Positions 45,392 to 53,903 are shown, counted from the first letter of the stretch. The stretch is DNA of 64,000 nucleotides from Ensifer sp. USDA 6670 (GCA_000421085.1 ATWE01000006.1:300151-364150); one strand, 5' to 3'. Made by a program: numbers and translations. Notes: generated by a model from the letters alone, not told the origin.

Positions 45392-46681
45392 ATGCGATTG
45401 GGCGGAAGGCTCTCCGGAGCCATCGAGGTTCTTGACGATATCGAAAAGCGCAGGCGACCCGTCGCCGATGCCCTCAAGGATTGGGGCCTGTCCCACCGCT
45501 TTGCCGGCTCCGGCGATCGTGCCGCCATCGGTAACATCGTCTATGATGCCCTGCGGATGAAACTCTCCCACGCCTACCTCATGGACAGCGACACCCCGGT
45601 AGCCCTCGGCCATGCGGTCATGTACCGGCAATGGGGCTTTCGCGCCGACACGCTTGCGGCGGAACTTGCGGACGACAGGTTTGCGCCCGAAGCGCCTTCG
45701 GAAGCGATGATGAAGGCCTTCGCTCAGCGACGGCTCGAAGACGCTCCCCTGCATGTGCAGGGCGATATTCCGGAATGGACTCAGGCTTCGTTCGAAGAAA
45801 ATTTCTCCGACGACTGGCTCGCCGAGGCGAAGGCTCTTGCCGGCCGGCCGACTCTCGATCTGCGCGTCAACACGCTGAAGGCGACGCGCGAAAAGGTGCT
45901 GAAGGCGCTGGAGCGCAGCGGCGCCGAGCCCGCGGCGATTGCCCGGCACGGCGTGCGCATTCCCGCCGGCGAGGGCGCTTCGCGCCTGCCGAACGTAACG
46001 GCGGAAATCTCGTTCCAGAAGGGTTGGTTCGAGGTGCAGGACGAGGGCTCGCAGATTGTGGCAGATCTCGCCTTCCCCGGCGAGGGCGAGCAGGTGCTCG
46101 ACTACTGCGCCGGCGGCGGCGGCAAGACGCTGGCCATGTCGGCGGCAATGAACAATAAGGGTCAGGTCCACGCTTACGACGCCGACCGAAAACGGCTGGC
46201 GCCCATTATCGAGCGTCTGAAGCGTGCCGGCACCCGCAACGTGCAGGTGCACGAGTCGACCGAGTCGCTCACATCGCTCATCGGGCGGGTCGACCGCGTG
46301 CTCGTCGATGCGCCATGCACCGGGACCGGAACCTGGCGGCGCCGCCCCGACACGAAATGGCGTCTGACGCAGAAGAACCTCGAGGAGCGGTTGGCCCAGC
46401 AGGAGGAGGCGCTCGCCGGTGCTGCCCGGTTTGTGCGCCCCGGCGGTCATCTGATCTACGTCACCTGTTCCGTCCTTCCGGAGGAGAACGAGGCGCAGGT
46501 CTACGGCTTCTGCGAGGACAATCCGGAATTCGAGGTCCTCTCGGCCGCCGACAACTGGGCGGCGCTCTTCGGCACCGATAAGCCGCAGCCCTGGTCCGCC
46601 GATATGAAGACCGTTACGCTGACACCGGCAGCGACCGGAACCGACGGATTCTTCTTCTGTCTCATGGGCAGGAAGGGTTAG
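45392..46681 (+). CDS. rsmB: RsmB/NOP family 5-methylcytosine rRNA methyltransferase
   Basis: A 429-residue SAM-dependent RNA methyltransferase. An N-terminal NusB-like region (VADALKDWGLSHRFAGSGDR) precedes the catalytic part with FEVQDEGSQIVADLAFPGEG, the SAM-binding YCAGGGGKTLAMSAAM, the catalytic DAPCTGTGTWRRRPD (PC motif), and YVTCSVLPEENEAQV, which holds the TC motif. Both catalytic cysteines are present. The exact target (C967 of 16S rRNA in E. coli RsmB) is assumed from the family. The ATG at 45392 follows AAGGAGTTCATCGAAG. Confidence 0.9.
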   Translation: MRLGGRLSGAIEVLDDIEKRRRPVADALKDWGLSHRFAGSGDRAAIGNIVYDALRMKLSHAYLMDSDTPVALGHAVMYRQWGFRADTLAAELADDRFAPEAPSEAMMKAFAQRRLEDAPLHVQGDIPEWTQASFEENFSDDWLAEAKALAGRPTLDLRVNTLKATREKVLKALERSGAEPAAIARHGVRIPAGEGASRLPNVTAEISFQKGWFEVQDEGSQIVADLAFPGEGEQVLDYCAGGGGKTLAMSAAMNNKGQVHAYDADRKRLAPIIERLKRAGTRNVQVHESTESLTSLIGRVDRVLVDAPCTGTGTWRRRPDTKWRLTQKNLEERLAQQEEALAGAARFVRPGGHLIYVTCSVLPEENEAQVYGFCEDNPEFEVLSAADNWAALFGTDKPQPWSADMKTVTLTPAATGTDGFFFCLMGRKG

Positions 46682-46695
46682 ACCGCCCGGGGATT

Positions 46696-46713
46696 CCCGC
46701 CATTCAAGGCGGG
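46696..46713 (+). terminator. weak hairpin after rsmB
   Basis: CCCGCC-ATTCAA-GGCGGG, a 6-bp GC stem, 15 bases past the rsmB stop. No T-tract follows, so terminator function is only possible. Confidence 0.3.
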
Positions 46714-46835
46714 CTGCAACTTCAAGACATTCTAAACTATACACTTTGACACCAGTTTGCTTTTGGTCCATGACTCTTGCGCTTTTCACGGGGTTGGAGC
46801 TCTACGCTCTATCGACGAGCAACAAGGAGAGGGTC

Positions 46836-48116
46836 ATGTCCAAGAATTTCATCCGCGCCGCGGCGCTGGCGCTCATGACGGCGACATCGGCGCTGGCGTT
46901 GCAGCCGGCGAATGCGGCGACGGACGCAGCGGCGGTCGTCAAGCATTATGCGGCCGTTGCGCACGCCAAATACGAAGACGCGCTTGCCACGGCAGAAGCT
47001 CTTGAAAAGGCCGTGGATGCGCTGATCGCAGGCCCGAGCGAGGAGACCTTGAAGGCCGCGCGGGAGGCTTGGCTTAGGGCACGCAACCCCTATCAGGAAA
47101 CCGAAGTCTATCGTTTCGGCAACACGATCGTCGACGAATGGGAAGGCAAGGTGAATGCCTGGCCGCTGGACGAGGGCCTCATCGACTATGTCGACGCCAG
47201 CTATGGCACCGAGAGCGATGAGAACGCCCTGTTCACCGCCAATGTGATCGCCAACAAGACGATCAAGGTCGATGGGCAGGATGTCGATGCCACGGAGATC
47301 ACGCCGGAGCTCCTTTCCGGCACGCTGCAGGAGGCGGGAGGCATCGAGGCGAATGTCGCGACCGGCTATCACGCGATCGAATTCCTGTTGTGGGGACAGG
47401 ATCTGAACGGAACGGGCCCGGGCGCCGGCAACCGGCCCTACACGGATTTCGACACCAAGGCCTGCACCAACGGCAATTGCGACCGCCGCGCCGCCTATCT
47501 GAAGGCAGCGACGAGCCTGCTCGTCTCCGACCTTAAGGAGATGGTCGCAAACTGGACGCCGGACGGTGCCGCGACCAAGGCGGTCGAGGCGGATCCGAAG
47601 GCCGGCCTCGTGGCGATCCTTACCGGCATGGGCTCGCTCTCCTATGGCGAACTCGCGGGCGAGCGCATGAAGCTCGGCCTGCTCCTCCACGACCCGGAAG
47701 AGGAGCACGACTGCTTCTCCGACAACACCCACAACTCGCATCTGCACGACGCGATCGGGATCCAGTCGGCCTATAGCGGCGAGTATACCCGAGTCGACGG
47801 CAGCAAGCTCACCGGCCCTTCGCTTTCCGAGCTCGTCGCGGCCAAGGACGCGGCCCTCGACAAGGAAATGAAGGATGGTCTCGCCACCACGGTCGAGAAG
47901 ATGCAGGCGATGGCCAAGCGCGCAGAAACGGGTGAAGCCTACGACCAGATGATCGGCGAGGGCAACGCCGAGGGCAATGCGACGGTTCAGGCGGCGATCG
48001 ACGGACTGATCGCCCAGGCGAAGACCGTCGAGCGCGTCATCGCCGCGCTCGATCTCGGCACGGTGGAACTTGAGGGTTCCGACAGCCTGGATAACCCTGG
48101 CGCCGTCTTCCAATAA
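46836..48116 (+). CDS. imelysin family periplasmic protein (IrpA-like)
   Basis: A 426-residue exported protein. The signal sequence is RAAALALMTATSALALQPAN (cleavage near residue 28), then two imelysin bundles. The family's putative metal site GxHxxE is intact as GYHAIEF (residues 177-183), with RNPYQETEVYRF and DCFSDNTHNSHLHDAIGI also typical. Imelysins (IrpA, EfeO-like) serve iron uptake in several bacteria; the former peptidase role is doubtful. It is the first gene of a cluster with a di-haem oxidoreductase, a second imelysin and a DUF1513 protein, all for the periplasm. TTCTAAA, a half-site seen in Irr boxes, lies at 46730 but is not convincing alone. Confidence 0.92.
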   Translation: MSKNFIRAAALALMTATSALALQPANAATDAAAVVKHYAAVAHAKYEDALATAEALEKAVDALIAGPSEETLKAAREAWLRARNPYQETEVYRFGNTIVDEWEGKVNAWPLDEGLIDYVDASYGTESDENALFTANVIANKTIKVDGQDVDATEITPELLSGTLQEAGGIEANVATGYHAIEFLLWGQDLNGTGPGAGNRPYTDFDTKACTNGNCDRRAAYLKAATSLLVSDLKEMVANWTPDGAATKAVEADPKAGLVAILTGMGSLSYGELAGERMKLGLLLHDPEEEHDCFSDNTHNSHLHDAIGIQSAYSGEYTRVDGSKLTGPSLSELVAAKDAALDKEMKDGLATTVEKMQAMAKRAETGEAYDQMIGEGNAEGNATVQAAIDGLIAQAKTVERVIAALDLGTVELEGSDSLDNPGAVFQ

Positions 48117-48164
48117 GCTGAAAAGGCGGGCCGCGACGGACAGGTGGCGGCCCGACCTCCCTCG

Positions 48165-49715
48165 ATGAGAATGATCGCCCGCTTTCTAGCGCTAACCGTT
48201 GCCGCGCTCATTGGCCTCGCCCCCGCGGCGTCGGGCGATGGCGGTATCGCGGAAAGGGCGGGTGTCGGGGGCGCGCCTGTCCGCGACGACCTTTCCGCCC
48301 ATGATCTCGAGCGCGTCCTGACGGTCACGCGCCCAACCACCGATTTTTCCAGACCTGAGCCATTCGAGTCGATGCCGAGCGGCGCTGCGACGACGCCTGC
48401 ACCTCCCGACCGGAGGGCCTTTTCGCACGCCTCCGCCAATCTCCCTTTCGAGGACGAGCAGGATTTCCACCTCGGCAAGGCGCTCTTCGAAAAACTCTGG
48501 GTCTCCTCGCCGTCGTCCACGCAGGCTTCGGACGGACTTGGGCCGCTCTACAATGCGAGGGCCTGCGAGAGCTGTCATACCCGCGACGGACGCGGCCGTC
48601 CGCCCGAGGGGGCCGTCGACGCGACGTCGATGCTTCTTCGGCTCGCCCGTGCCGCGCGCGACGATGCCGAGCGCGCGGAGATCTCCTCCCATGCACGGCT
48701 CAACTTTCCCGATCCGGTCTATGGTGCTCAGCTTCAGGACAGCGCCGTGCCGGGGCTTGCTGCCGAGGGCCGCCTCGCAATCACCTATACGGAAGAACCG
48801 GTGGCGCTTGCCGGCGGCGAAACGGTCACGCTCCGCAAGCCGCATTATGCGATCGCCGATCCCGGTTACGGACCGCTCGATGCGGCGACGACGCTGTCGC
48901 CGCGCGTCGCCGCGCCGATGATCGGCATCGGTCTCATCGAGGCCATCCACGAGGCCGACATTCTGGCGCGCGCCGATCCGGAAGATCGCGACGGCGACGG
49001 CATCAGCGGACGGCCGGCCCTCGTGCGCGAACGCCGGACCGGCCTCGTCACCCTCGGCCGCTTCGGCTGGAAAGCGCAGAACCCGTCCGTGCGCCAGCAG
49101 GTCGCCGATGCCTTTGCCGTCGATATCGGCATCTCCACCTCCGATCTCGACCGCAGTCATGGCGATTGCACGGCTGCCCAGACGGGCTGCCTCGATCTGC
49201 CGGACGGGGTCCAACAGCGGCTCGGAGCGGCCGAAGCGCCCGACCCGGTGCTCGACCTCGTGACGTTCTACTCCTCCAATCTTGCCGTGCCTGCTCGCCG
49301 CAAGGCGAGCTTTCCGGAAACCTTGCGAGGCAAACGGCTCTTCCATGACGTCGGCTGCGCCGCCTGCCACGCACCGAAATTCGTGACCCGCCGGGACGCC
49401 ACGTACAAGGCGCAGGCGTTTCAGCTCATCTGGCCCTATTCCGACTTCCTCCTGCACGACATGGGGGAAGGCCTCGCCGACGGCCAGCAGGTCGGCGAGG
49501 CCAGCGGCGGCGAATGGCGCACGCCCCCGCTTTGGGGCATAGGCTTGACCAAGACCGTCAGTGGACACAGCTTCTTTCTCCATGACGGACGCGCCCGAAA
49601 TCTGGCCGAAGCCATTCTCTGGCACGGCGGCGAAGCGGCGAAGGCACGCAATGCCTTCGCCGCCATGCCGAAGGACGACCGCAAAGCCCTGATCACATTC
49701 CTGGAGTCCCTCTGA
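48165..49715 (+). CDS. di-haem oxidoreductase family protein (DUF1111)
   Basis: A 516-residue exported cytochrome-like protein. The signal sequence is MRMIARFLALTVAALIGLAP. The first haem site is CESCH (134-138) and the second CAACH (398-402); both are complete CxxCH motifs. The family, once called thiol oxidoreductase, is related to bacterial di-haem peroxidases. Gene clusters with imelysins are common, and a role in reductive or oxidative steps of iron uptake is inferred. I use the ATG at 48165; a GTG at 48144 and an ATG at 48171 are alternatives. It overlaps the next gene by one base (TGATG). Confidence 0.93.
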   Translation: MRMIARFLALTVAALIGLAPAASGDGGIAERAGVGGAPVRDDLSAHDLERVLTVTRPTTDFSRPEPFESMPSGAATTPAPPDRRAFSHASANLPFEDEQDFHLGKALFEKLWVSSPSSTQASDGLGPLYNARACESCHTRDGRGRPPEGAVDATSMLLRLARAARDDAERAEISSHARLNFPDPVYGAQLQDSAVPGLAAEGRLAITYTEEPVALAGGETVTLRKPHYAIADPGYGPLDAATTLSPRVAAPMIGIGLIEAIHEADILARADPEDRDGDGISGRPALVRERRTGLVTLGRFGWKAQNPSVRQQVADAFAVDIGISTSDLDRSHGDCTAAQTGCLDLPDGVQQRLGAAEAPDPVLDLVTFYSSNLAVPARRKASFPETLRGKRLFHDVGCAACHAPKFVTRRDATYKAQAFQLIWPYSDFLLHDMGEGLADGQQVGEASGGEWRTPPLWGIGLTKTVSGHSFFLHDGRARNLAEAILWHGGEAAKARNAFAAMPKDDRKALITFLESL

Positions 49716-50842
49716 TGCGCCTTCCCTTCGCGAGCCTTCCCCTCGCTCTTGGCCTGATATTCCTGGCAGCCCCCGCGGCGGCGCAGGAAGGCGGTCTGCT
49801 TTCCCCGCGCGTCCTCGAGGAGGCGGCCGTGCCGAGCGTGATGACGCAGGCCGTAGACGGCTTCATCATTCCCGGCTATCGCGACCTCGCGCAGGCGACG
49901 AACGCCCTCTCCGAAGCGAGCGCCGCGCTGTGCCAATCACCTTCCGCGGCGGCCCTCGAAGCCGCCCGGTCGGCCTTCTCCGACGTCGTCGAAAGGTGGT
50001 CCGCAATCGAGATCATCCGCCTCGGTCCGGCTCTCGAAGAGAATCGTTTCGAACGCTTCCTCTTCTATCCCGACCGGAAAAGCACGGGCTTGAAGCAGGT
50101 GCAGGCAATCCTGGCCAACAAAGACGAGAGCGCCGCCAGGGCGGGAAATCTCAAGGGGAAGAGCGTCGCGGTCCAGGGGCTCGGGGCGCTCGAATTCGTG
50201 CTCTATGGCAGCGGTGCGGAAGCCCTCTCCGGCGCGGACGGCGGCTTTCGCTGCCGCTATGGGCTTGCCGTCTCGCAAAACCTCAGGAGCATCGCAGGCG
50301 AGTTCCTTGCCGAATGGGAAAAGCCGGACGGTATCCAGGCCGCCTGGAAGGAGCCAGGCCCGGGCAATCCTCTCTTTCGCGACAACAAGGAGGCCGCGAC
50401 CGCGCTTCTGGGCGTTCTCGTCCACAGCGTCGAGATGATAAAGGATCAGAGGCTGCGCCCCTTCTATACCGGAACGGTCGACGGGAAGCCCGATAAAGGG
50501 CATCCGAAACTTGCGATCTACTGGCGTTCGGTCAACACGATGCCGGCGATCTCCGCGAACTTCAGCGCCCTGCAGCGGCTCTTCGATACGGCCGGCATGG
50601 AGCGCCTTCTGCCGGCCGACAGCCGTTCGATCGCGGGCTCGATCGACTTCCTCTTCAAAGCTCTGATCGCCGCTGCCGACCGGATCGAAGGACCTATCGA
50701 CGCAGCGCTTGCCGACGAGAGGCAGCGCGCCACGCTCGATTTCATCGCGCTCAACACGGCCGATCTGCTCGACCGGCTCAATCGCGAATTCGGCGGTTCG
50801 ATCGGGCTCGGCGCCGGTTTCTCCTTCGCCGACGGCGACTGA
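49715..50842 (+). CDS. second imelysin-like periplasmic protein lacking the GxHxxE histidine
   Basis: A 375-residue protein with a signal sequence (FASLPLALGLIFLAAPAAAQ, cleavage after residue 23) and an imelysin-like helical body. At the position of GxHxxE it has GLGALEF (155-161): the Gly and Glu remain but the His is replaced by Gly, so metal binding at that site is probably altered. RWSAIEIIRLGP matches the family's N-terminal conserved block. Translation is coupled to the di-haem gene through TGATG. It is likely a partner of the first imelysin. Confidence 0.9.
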   Translation: MRLPFASLPLALGLIFLAAPAAAQEGGLLSPRVLEEAAVPSVMTQAVDGFIIPGYRDLAQATNALSEASAALCQSPSAAALEAARSAFSDVVERWSAIEIIRLGPALEENRFERFLFYPDRKSTGLKQVQAILANKDESAARAGNLKGKSVAVQGLGALEFVLYGSGAEALSGADGGFRCRYGLAVSQNLRSIAGEFLAEWEKPDGIQAAWKEPGPGNPLFRDNKEAATALLGVLVHSVEMIKDQRLRPFYTGTVDGKPDKGHPKLAIYWRSVNTMPAISANFSALQRLFDTAGMERLLPADSRSIAGSIDFLFKALIAAADRIEGPIDAALADERQRATLDFIALNTADLLDRLNREFGGSIGLGAGFSFADGD

Positions 50843-50957
50843 CACGGGAACGTGAAAACGCTGCAGAACCCGCTGGTTGACAAGCAGGGCATTTCGGAGC
50901 AAAGCGCACACATGGCCGCCTGCGCGGACATGTCTCACCAACAAGGATCAACTCAAG

Positions 50958-51011
50958 ATGAACCCCGACAGTCGAAGTCGAGCCTTCATGCTCACGGCCG
51001 TCCGGACCTGA
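50958..51011 (+). CDS. putative corA leader peptide
   Basis: A 17-codon open frame, MNPDSRSRAFMLTAVRT, with AGGA 11 bases before its ATG. Its TGA (51009-51011) lies within the small hairpin CTGAT-TCG-ATCAG. That hairpin abuts the stem that sequesters the corA ribosome site. A ribosome stopped at this TGA would cover the 5' arm of that stem and free the corA start. The opening MxPD resembles MgtL (MEPDPTP...), but similarity over so few residues may be chance. Translation is not proved. Confidence 0.4.
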   Translation: MNPDSRSRAFMLTAVRT

Positions 51012-51018
51012 TTCGATC

Positions 51019-51057
51019 AGGGCTCCGCCGGTCGGATGACTCGGCCCATGGAGCCCT
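51019..51057 (+). promoter_or_regulatory. hairpin sequestering the corA ribosome binding site
   Basis: AGGGCTCC (51019-51026) pairs perfectly with GGAGCCCT (51050-51057). Inside, GCCG (51027-51030) pairs with CGGC (51042-51045), leaving a CCAT bulge. The 3' arm contains GGAG, the only Shine-Dalgarno sequence for corA, seven bases before its ATG. A further hairpin, ACATG-G-CCGC-CTGC-GCGG-A-CATGT, lies upstream at 50910-50933. This is the layout of a translation-controlling leader RNA. Confidence 0.6.
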
Positions 51058-51060
51058 AAA

Positions 51061-52050
51061 ATGCTGCGCATCTACAAAAGCCAGAACAGCCGACTTGTGC
51101 ACGTCGACATCCTCGACGGCCTGGCATCCCAGGAACCGGTGATCTGGTTCGATCTCTTCAACCCGTCGAGCGAAGAAACGCGCCTTGTCGAGGAGCGCCT
51201 CGGCATCGCCATCCCGACCCGTGACGAGATGCAGGAAATCGAACTTTCCGACCGGCTTTACCAGGAGGACGGCGCCGAGTTCATGACGATGACGGCGACC
51301 GCCAAGCTCGACAGCGATTACCCGGCCAAGGTGCCCGTCACCTTCATCCTGAAGGGCACGACGCTGGTGACCGTCCGCCACGCCGACCTGAAGCCTTTCC
51401 AGATCTATGCCAACCGGATCATGAAACCCAACGGCGCGGTTTGCGAGACGGGAGAGCTCGTTATGCTCGGCCTGCTCGAGGCGATGATCGACCGTACGGC
51501 GGATGCTCTGGAGCGCGCCGGCAACGACGTCGATCAGATCTCACGGGAGGTCTTCCGCAAGTCGAACGCCAGCGCCACCAAGAAGACGCGCGACCTGCAG
51601 TCGCTGATCGAGCAGATCGGTCAGAAGGGCGACCTGTTGACCGTTATCCGCGAAAGCCTCGTCAGCATAGGCAGGCTCGTCGCCTATCACGTCGCCATCG
51701 AAGGGAGTACGCCCCGCAAGGCGGCCAAGGAGAGCCGGCAGCGGATAAAGCTCGTTCAGCGCGATGCGGCATCCCTTGGAGACCACGCGCTGTTCCTGTC
51801 GAACAAGATCAATTTCCTGCTCGACGCAACGCTGGGGCTCATCAACCTCGAGCAGAACCAGATCATCAAGATCTTCTCGGTCGCCGCCGTCGTGTTCCTG
51901 CCGCCGACGCTGGTCGCCTCGATTTACGGCATGAATTTCGAGGTGATGCCGGAACTCACCTGGCGGTTCGGCTATCCTTATGCGCTGATGCTGATGGTCG
52001 CCTCGGCCCTGTTGCCGTATGTCTATTTCAAACGGCGAGGTTGGCTGTAA
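51061..52050 (+). CDS. corA: CorA family magnesium/divalent cation transporter
   Basis: A 329-residue pentameric channel protein for Mg2+ (also Co2+ or Ni2+). A long N-terminal cytoplasmic domain ends in two transmembrane helices; the first is followed by the invariant YGMNF signature (IYGMNFEVMPELTWRFGYP). The C-terminus is positively charged, YFKRRGWL. It has a structured leader of about 220 bases with a possible leader peptide. It lies between the second imelysin and the DUF1513 gene, which are usually adjacent in such clusters, so it may be an insertion into them. Confidence 0.95.
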   Translation: MLRIYKSQNSRLVHVDILDGLASQEPVIWFDLFNPSSEETRLVEERLGIAIPTRDEMQEIELSDRLYQEDGAEFMTMTATAKLDSDYPAKVPVTFILKGTTLVTVRHADLKPFQIYANRIMKPNGAVCETGELVMLGLLEAMIDRTADALERAGNDVDQISREVFRKSNASATKKTRDLQSLIEQIGQKGDLLTVIRESLVSIGRLVAYHVAIEGSTPRKAAKESRQRIKLVQRDAASLGDHALFLSNKINFLLDATLGLINLEQNQIIKIFSVAAVVFLPPTLVASIYGMNFEVMPELTWRFGYPYALMLMVASALLPYVYFKRRGWL

Positions 52051-52090
52051 GGTGGAGGTCGAGCCTAAGGACAAAAGGCCCCTCCCCTCG

Positions 52091-52135
52091 TGAACTGACC
52101 CCGAAAGTGGATGTCCAGCCTGCGGGGTCAGTTCA
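52091..52135. mobile_element. 45-bp palindromic element with IS3-like ends
   Basis: TGAACTGACCCC (52091-52102) and GGGGTCAGTTCA (52124-52135) are perfect 12-bp inverted repeats, flanked on both sides by CTCG (52087-52090 and 52136-52139) as a possible 4-bp target duplication. The ends resemble the termini of IS3-family (IS150-like) elements. No transposase is present, so it is at most a miniature or relic. It may also act as a hairpin terminator for corA. Outer, imperfectly complementary C-rich and G-rich flanks give an alternative reading as one longer palindrome. Confidence 0.45.
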
Positions 52136-52186
52136 CTCGCGGGGAAGGGCTTTCGCCTTGTCTCCGCCCGTTGCAGGAAAATCCCG

Positions 52187-53323
52187 ATGAAGTCCAAGAC
52201 CCTCGTCGACCGCCGCAGCTTCGTCAAAATGGCGGGTGCTGCCTGGGTGGCGGCGCTTGCCCCCCAGGGCGCCTTTGCTCTCGAAAGGGCCGATGCCGTC
52301 TTCGCCTCGGCTTTCATGGCGCCGGACGGCAGCTACGGTATCGCGACGCTCACGGAAGCGGGCGAGATCGTGGAGCGCAGGCTGCTGCCGGCGCGTGCAC
52401 ACGGCCTGACCTTCTCCCCGGCAAGCCGGCGCGCGGTCGCCTTTGCCCGGCGGCCGGGCACCTATGCTATGATCTTTGCGCCGGACGGCACCGCCGAGCC
52501 GGTCGTGATCACCTCCGCCGAGGGCCGCCACTTCTTCGGCCATGGCTGCTTCTCGGCCGACGGCCGGCTGCTCTATGCGACCGAAAACGACTTCTCGGCC
52601 AATCGAGGCATGATCGGCATCTATGACGGCCGCCGGGATTTCACCCGGATCGGCGAGTTCCCGACTTACGGCATCGGCCCGCACGACATGACGCTTGCCG
52701 CCGACGGACGCACGCTCGCAATCGCCAACGGCGGCATCGAGACCCACCCGGATTTCGGCCGCACGAAACTCAATCTCGACCGCATGGAGCCGAGCCTCGC
52801 CCTCGTGGACGCCGCGACGGGGGCGCTCGTCGAGAAGCATGTGCTGCCGCCCGCTCTCAATCGCCTTTCGACCCGCCATGTCGACACCGGCGCCGACGGA
52901 CGTGTCTGGTTCGCCTGCCAATACGAGGGGGCGCGCAACGACCTGCCGCCGCTCGTCGGGCACTTCGCCAAGGGCGAGGACCTGACCTTCGTCGACCTGC
53001 CGGAACGTACCACGGCGGCGCTTGCCAACTATGTCGGCGCCATCGCGGTCAACCGCCGCGACGGACTGGTCGGACTCACCTCTCCCAAGGGCAACGTCGC
53101 CGTCACACTGGACGCCAGAACGGGCGCCGTCCTCAGGGAGGAACAGGTAACGGACGCAGCAGGCGTTGCCGCCGCGAAACATGGTTTTGCCGTCTCCAGC
53201 TATGGCGGCCGGTTCGAGGAGCGCGTGAGTGCCGTCGCCTGGGACCAGCACATAATCCGGCTCGCAGATCAGGTGGACGCGGCCCCGAAATCGGAGAGCG
53301 TCACCAGATCATCCCAGCGATAG
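52187..53323 (+). CDS. DUF1513 family protein with a Tat-like signal
   Basis: A 378-residue protein. The N-terminus VDRRSFVKMAGAAWVAALAP carries a twin-arginine motif, so it is probably exported folded. The body is a beta-propeller-like DUF1513 fold with repeated units such as GHGCFSADGRLLYATENDFS and GIGPHDMTLAADGRTLAIAN. In many Alphaproteobacteria it follows two imelysins and a di-haem oxidoreductase, as here except for the intervening corA. Its role is unknown. The 3' end overlaps a convergent GNAT gene by 55 bp. Confidence 0.88.
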   Translation: MKSKTLVDRRSFVKMAGAAWVAALAPQGAFALERADAVFASAFMAPDGSYGIATLTEAGEIVERRLLPARAHGLTFSPASRRAVAFARRPGTYAMIFAPDGTAEPVVITSAEGRHFFGHGCFSADGRLLYATENDFSANRGMIGIYDGRRDFTRIGEFPTYGIGPHDMTLAADGRTLAIANGGIETHPDFGRTKLNLDRMEPSLALVDAATGALVEKHVLPPALNRLSTRHVDTGADGRVWFACQYEGARNDLPPLVGHFAKGEDLTFVDLPERTTAALANYVGAIAVNRRDGLVGLTSPKGNVAVTLDARTGAVLREEQVTDAAGVAAAKHGFAVSSYGGRFEERVSAVAWDQHIIRLADQVDAAPKSESVTRSSQR

Positions 53324-53832
53324 GCAATTTGATCCAGGCTTTCTCTGCCGACGCTGACGCGGCCCTCGCCCACCGCGCGGGCACCGAGCCGCTCGTAGAA
53401 GGCCCTGTTGGGGTTGTCTTTCAGCACCCAGGCAAAGAGCGAAGTGCCCCCCGTCTCGCGGCAATGGGCGGCGACGCTGCGCACCAGGGCGGAACCGAGC
53501 CCGGCGCCCTGGAATTCCGGCAGGAGATAGAGCTCGTAGAGTTCCCGGTCGAAGGCGGGCGGCATGCCCCTGGCCTTGCCGCAATTGGCAAAGCCGATCA
53601 CCCGCCCTTCAGCCATGTCGGCGGCAGCCATCATGAAGGCCCCCGGAAAGCGCATGCGCCGCGCGTGCCGGATGGCCTGATCTTCGACGGTCATGGCGTC
53701 GAGATAGGCGTCCGCGATGATGCCGCGAAACGTCGCACGCCAGGTGCTGACCAGGACCGAAGCGATCATCATGAGATCGTCTGGAACGGCCGGCCGGATT
53801 TCGATGCGCCGGAAGCTCTTCATAGGCAACAT
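53269..53832 (-). CDS. GNAT family N-acetyltransferase
   Basis: A protein of about 187 residues with the acetyltransferase fold. IEIRPAVPDDLMMIASVL is the N-terminal strand and helix, and the acetyl-CoA-binding region is LYLLPEFQGAGLGSALVRSV, holding the Q/R-x-x-G-x-G/A pattern as QGAGLG. NPNRAFYERLGARAVGE is the last conserved block. The substrate is unknown. The start is uncertain: ATGs at 53832, 53823 and 53901 are all in frame and none has a strong ribosome site; the domain itself begins just after 53823. The end overlaps the DUF1513 gene. Confidence 0.83.
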   Translation of the reverse strand: MLPMKSFRRIEIRPAVPDDLMMIASVLVSTWRATFRGIIADAYLDAMTVEDQAIRHARRMRFPGAFMMAAADMAEGRVIGFANCGKARGMPPAFDRELYELYLLPEFQGAGLGSALVRSVAAHCRETGGTSLFAWVLKDNPNRAFYERLGARAVGEGRVSVGRESLDQIAYRWDDLVTLSDFGAAST

Positions 53833-53903
53833 ATAGGTGGCGCCACTTCGCGGCCAACCGTGCAGCGACTGGAAATCGTCGATCCCGGCTACATGTAGCA
53901 TGC

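Noticed and set aside
46730..46736. Irr/ICE iron box before the first imelysin (TTCTAAA)
   Set aside because: Only one half-site is present; the partner half is poor. The same seven bases occur in the AT-rich region before the RlpA-like gene, so chance is a sufficient explanation.
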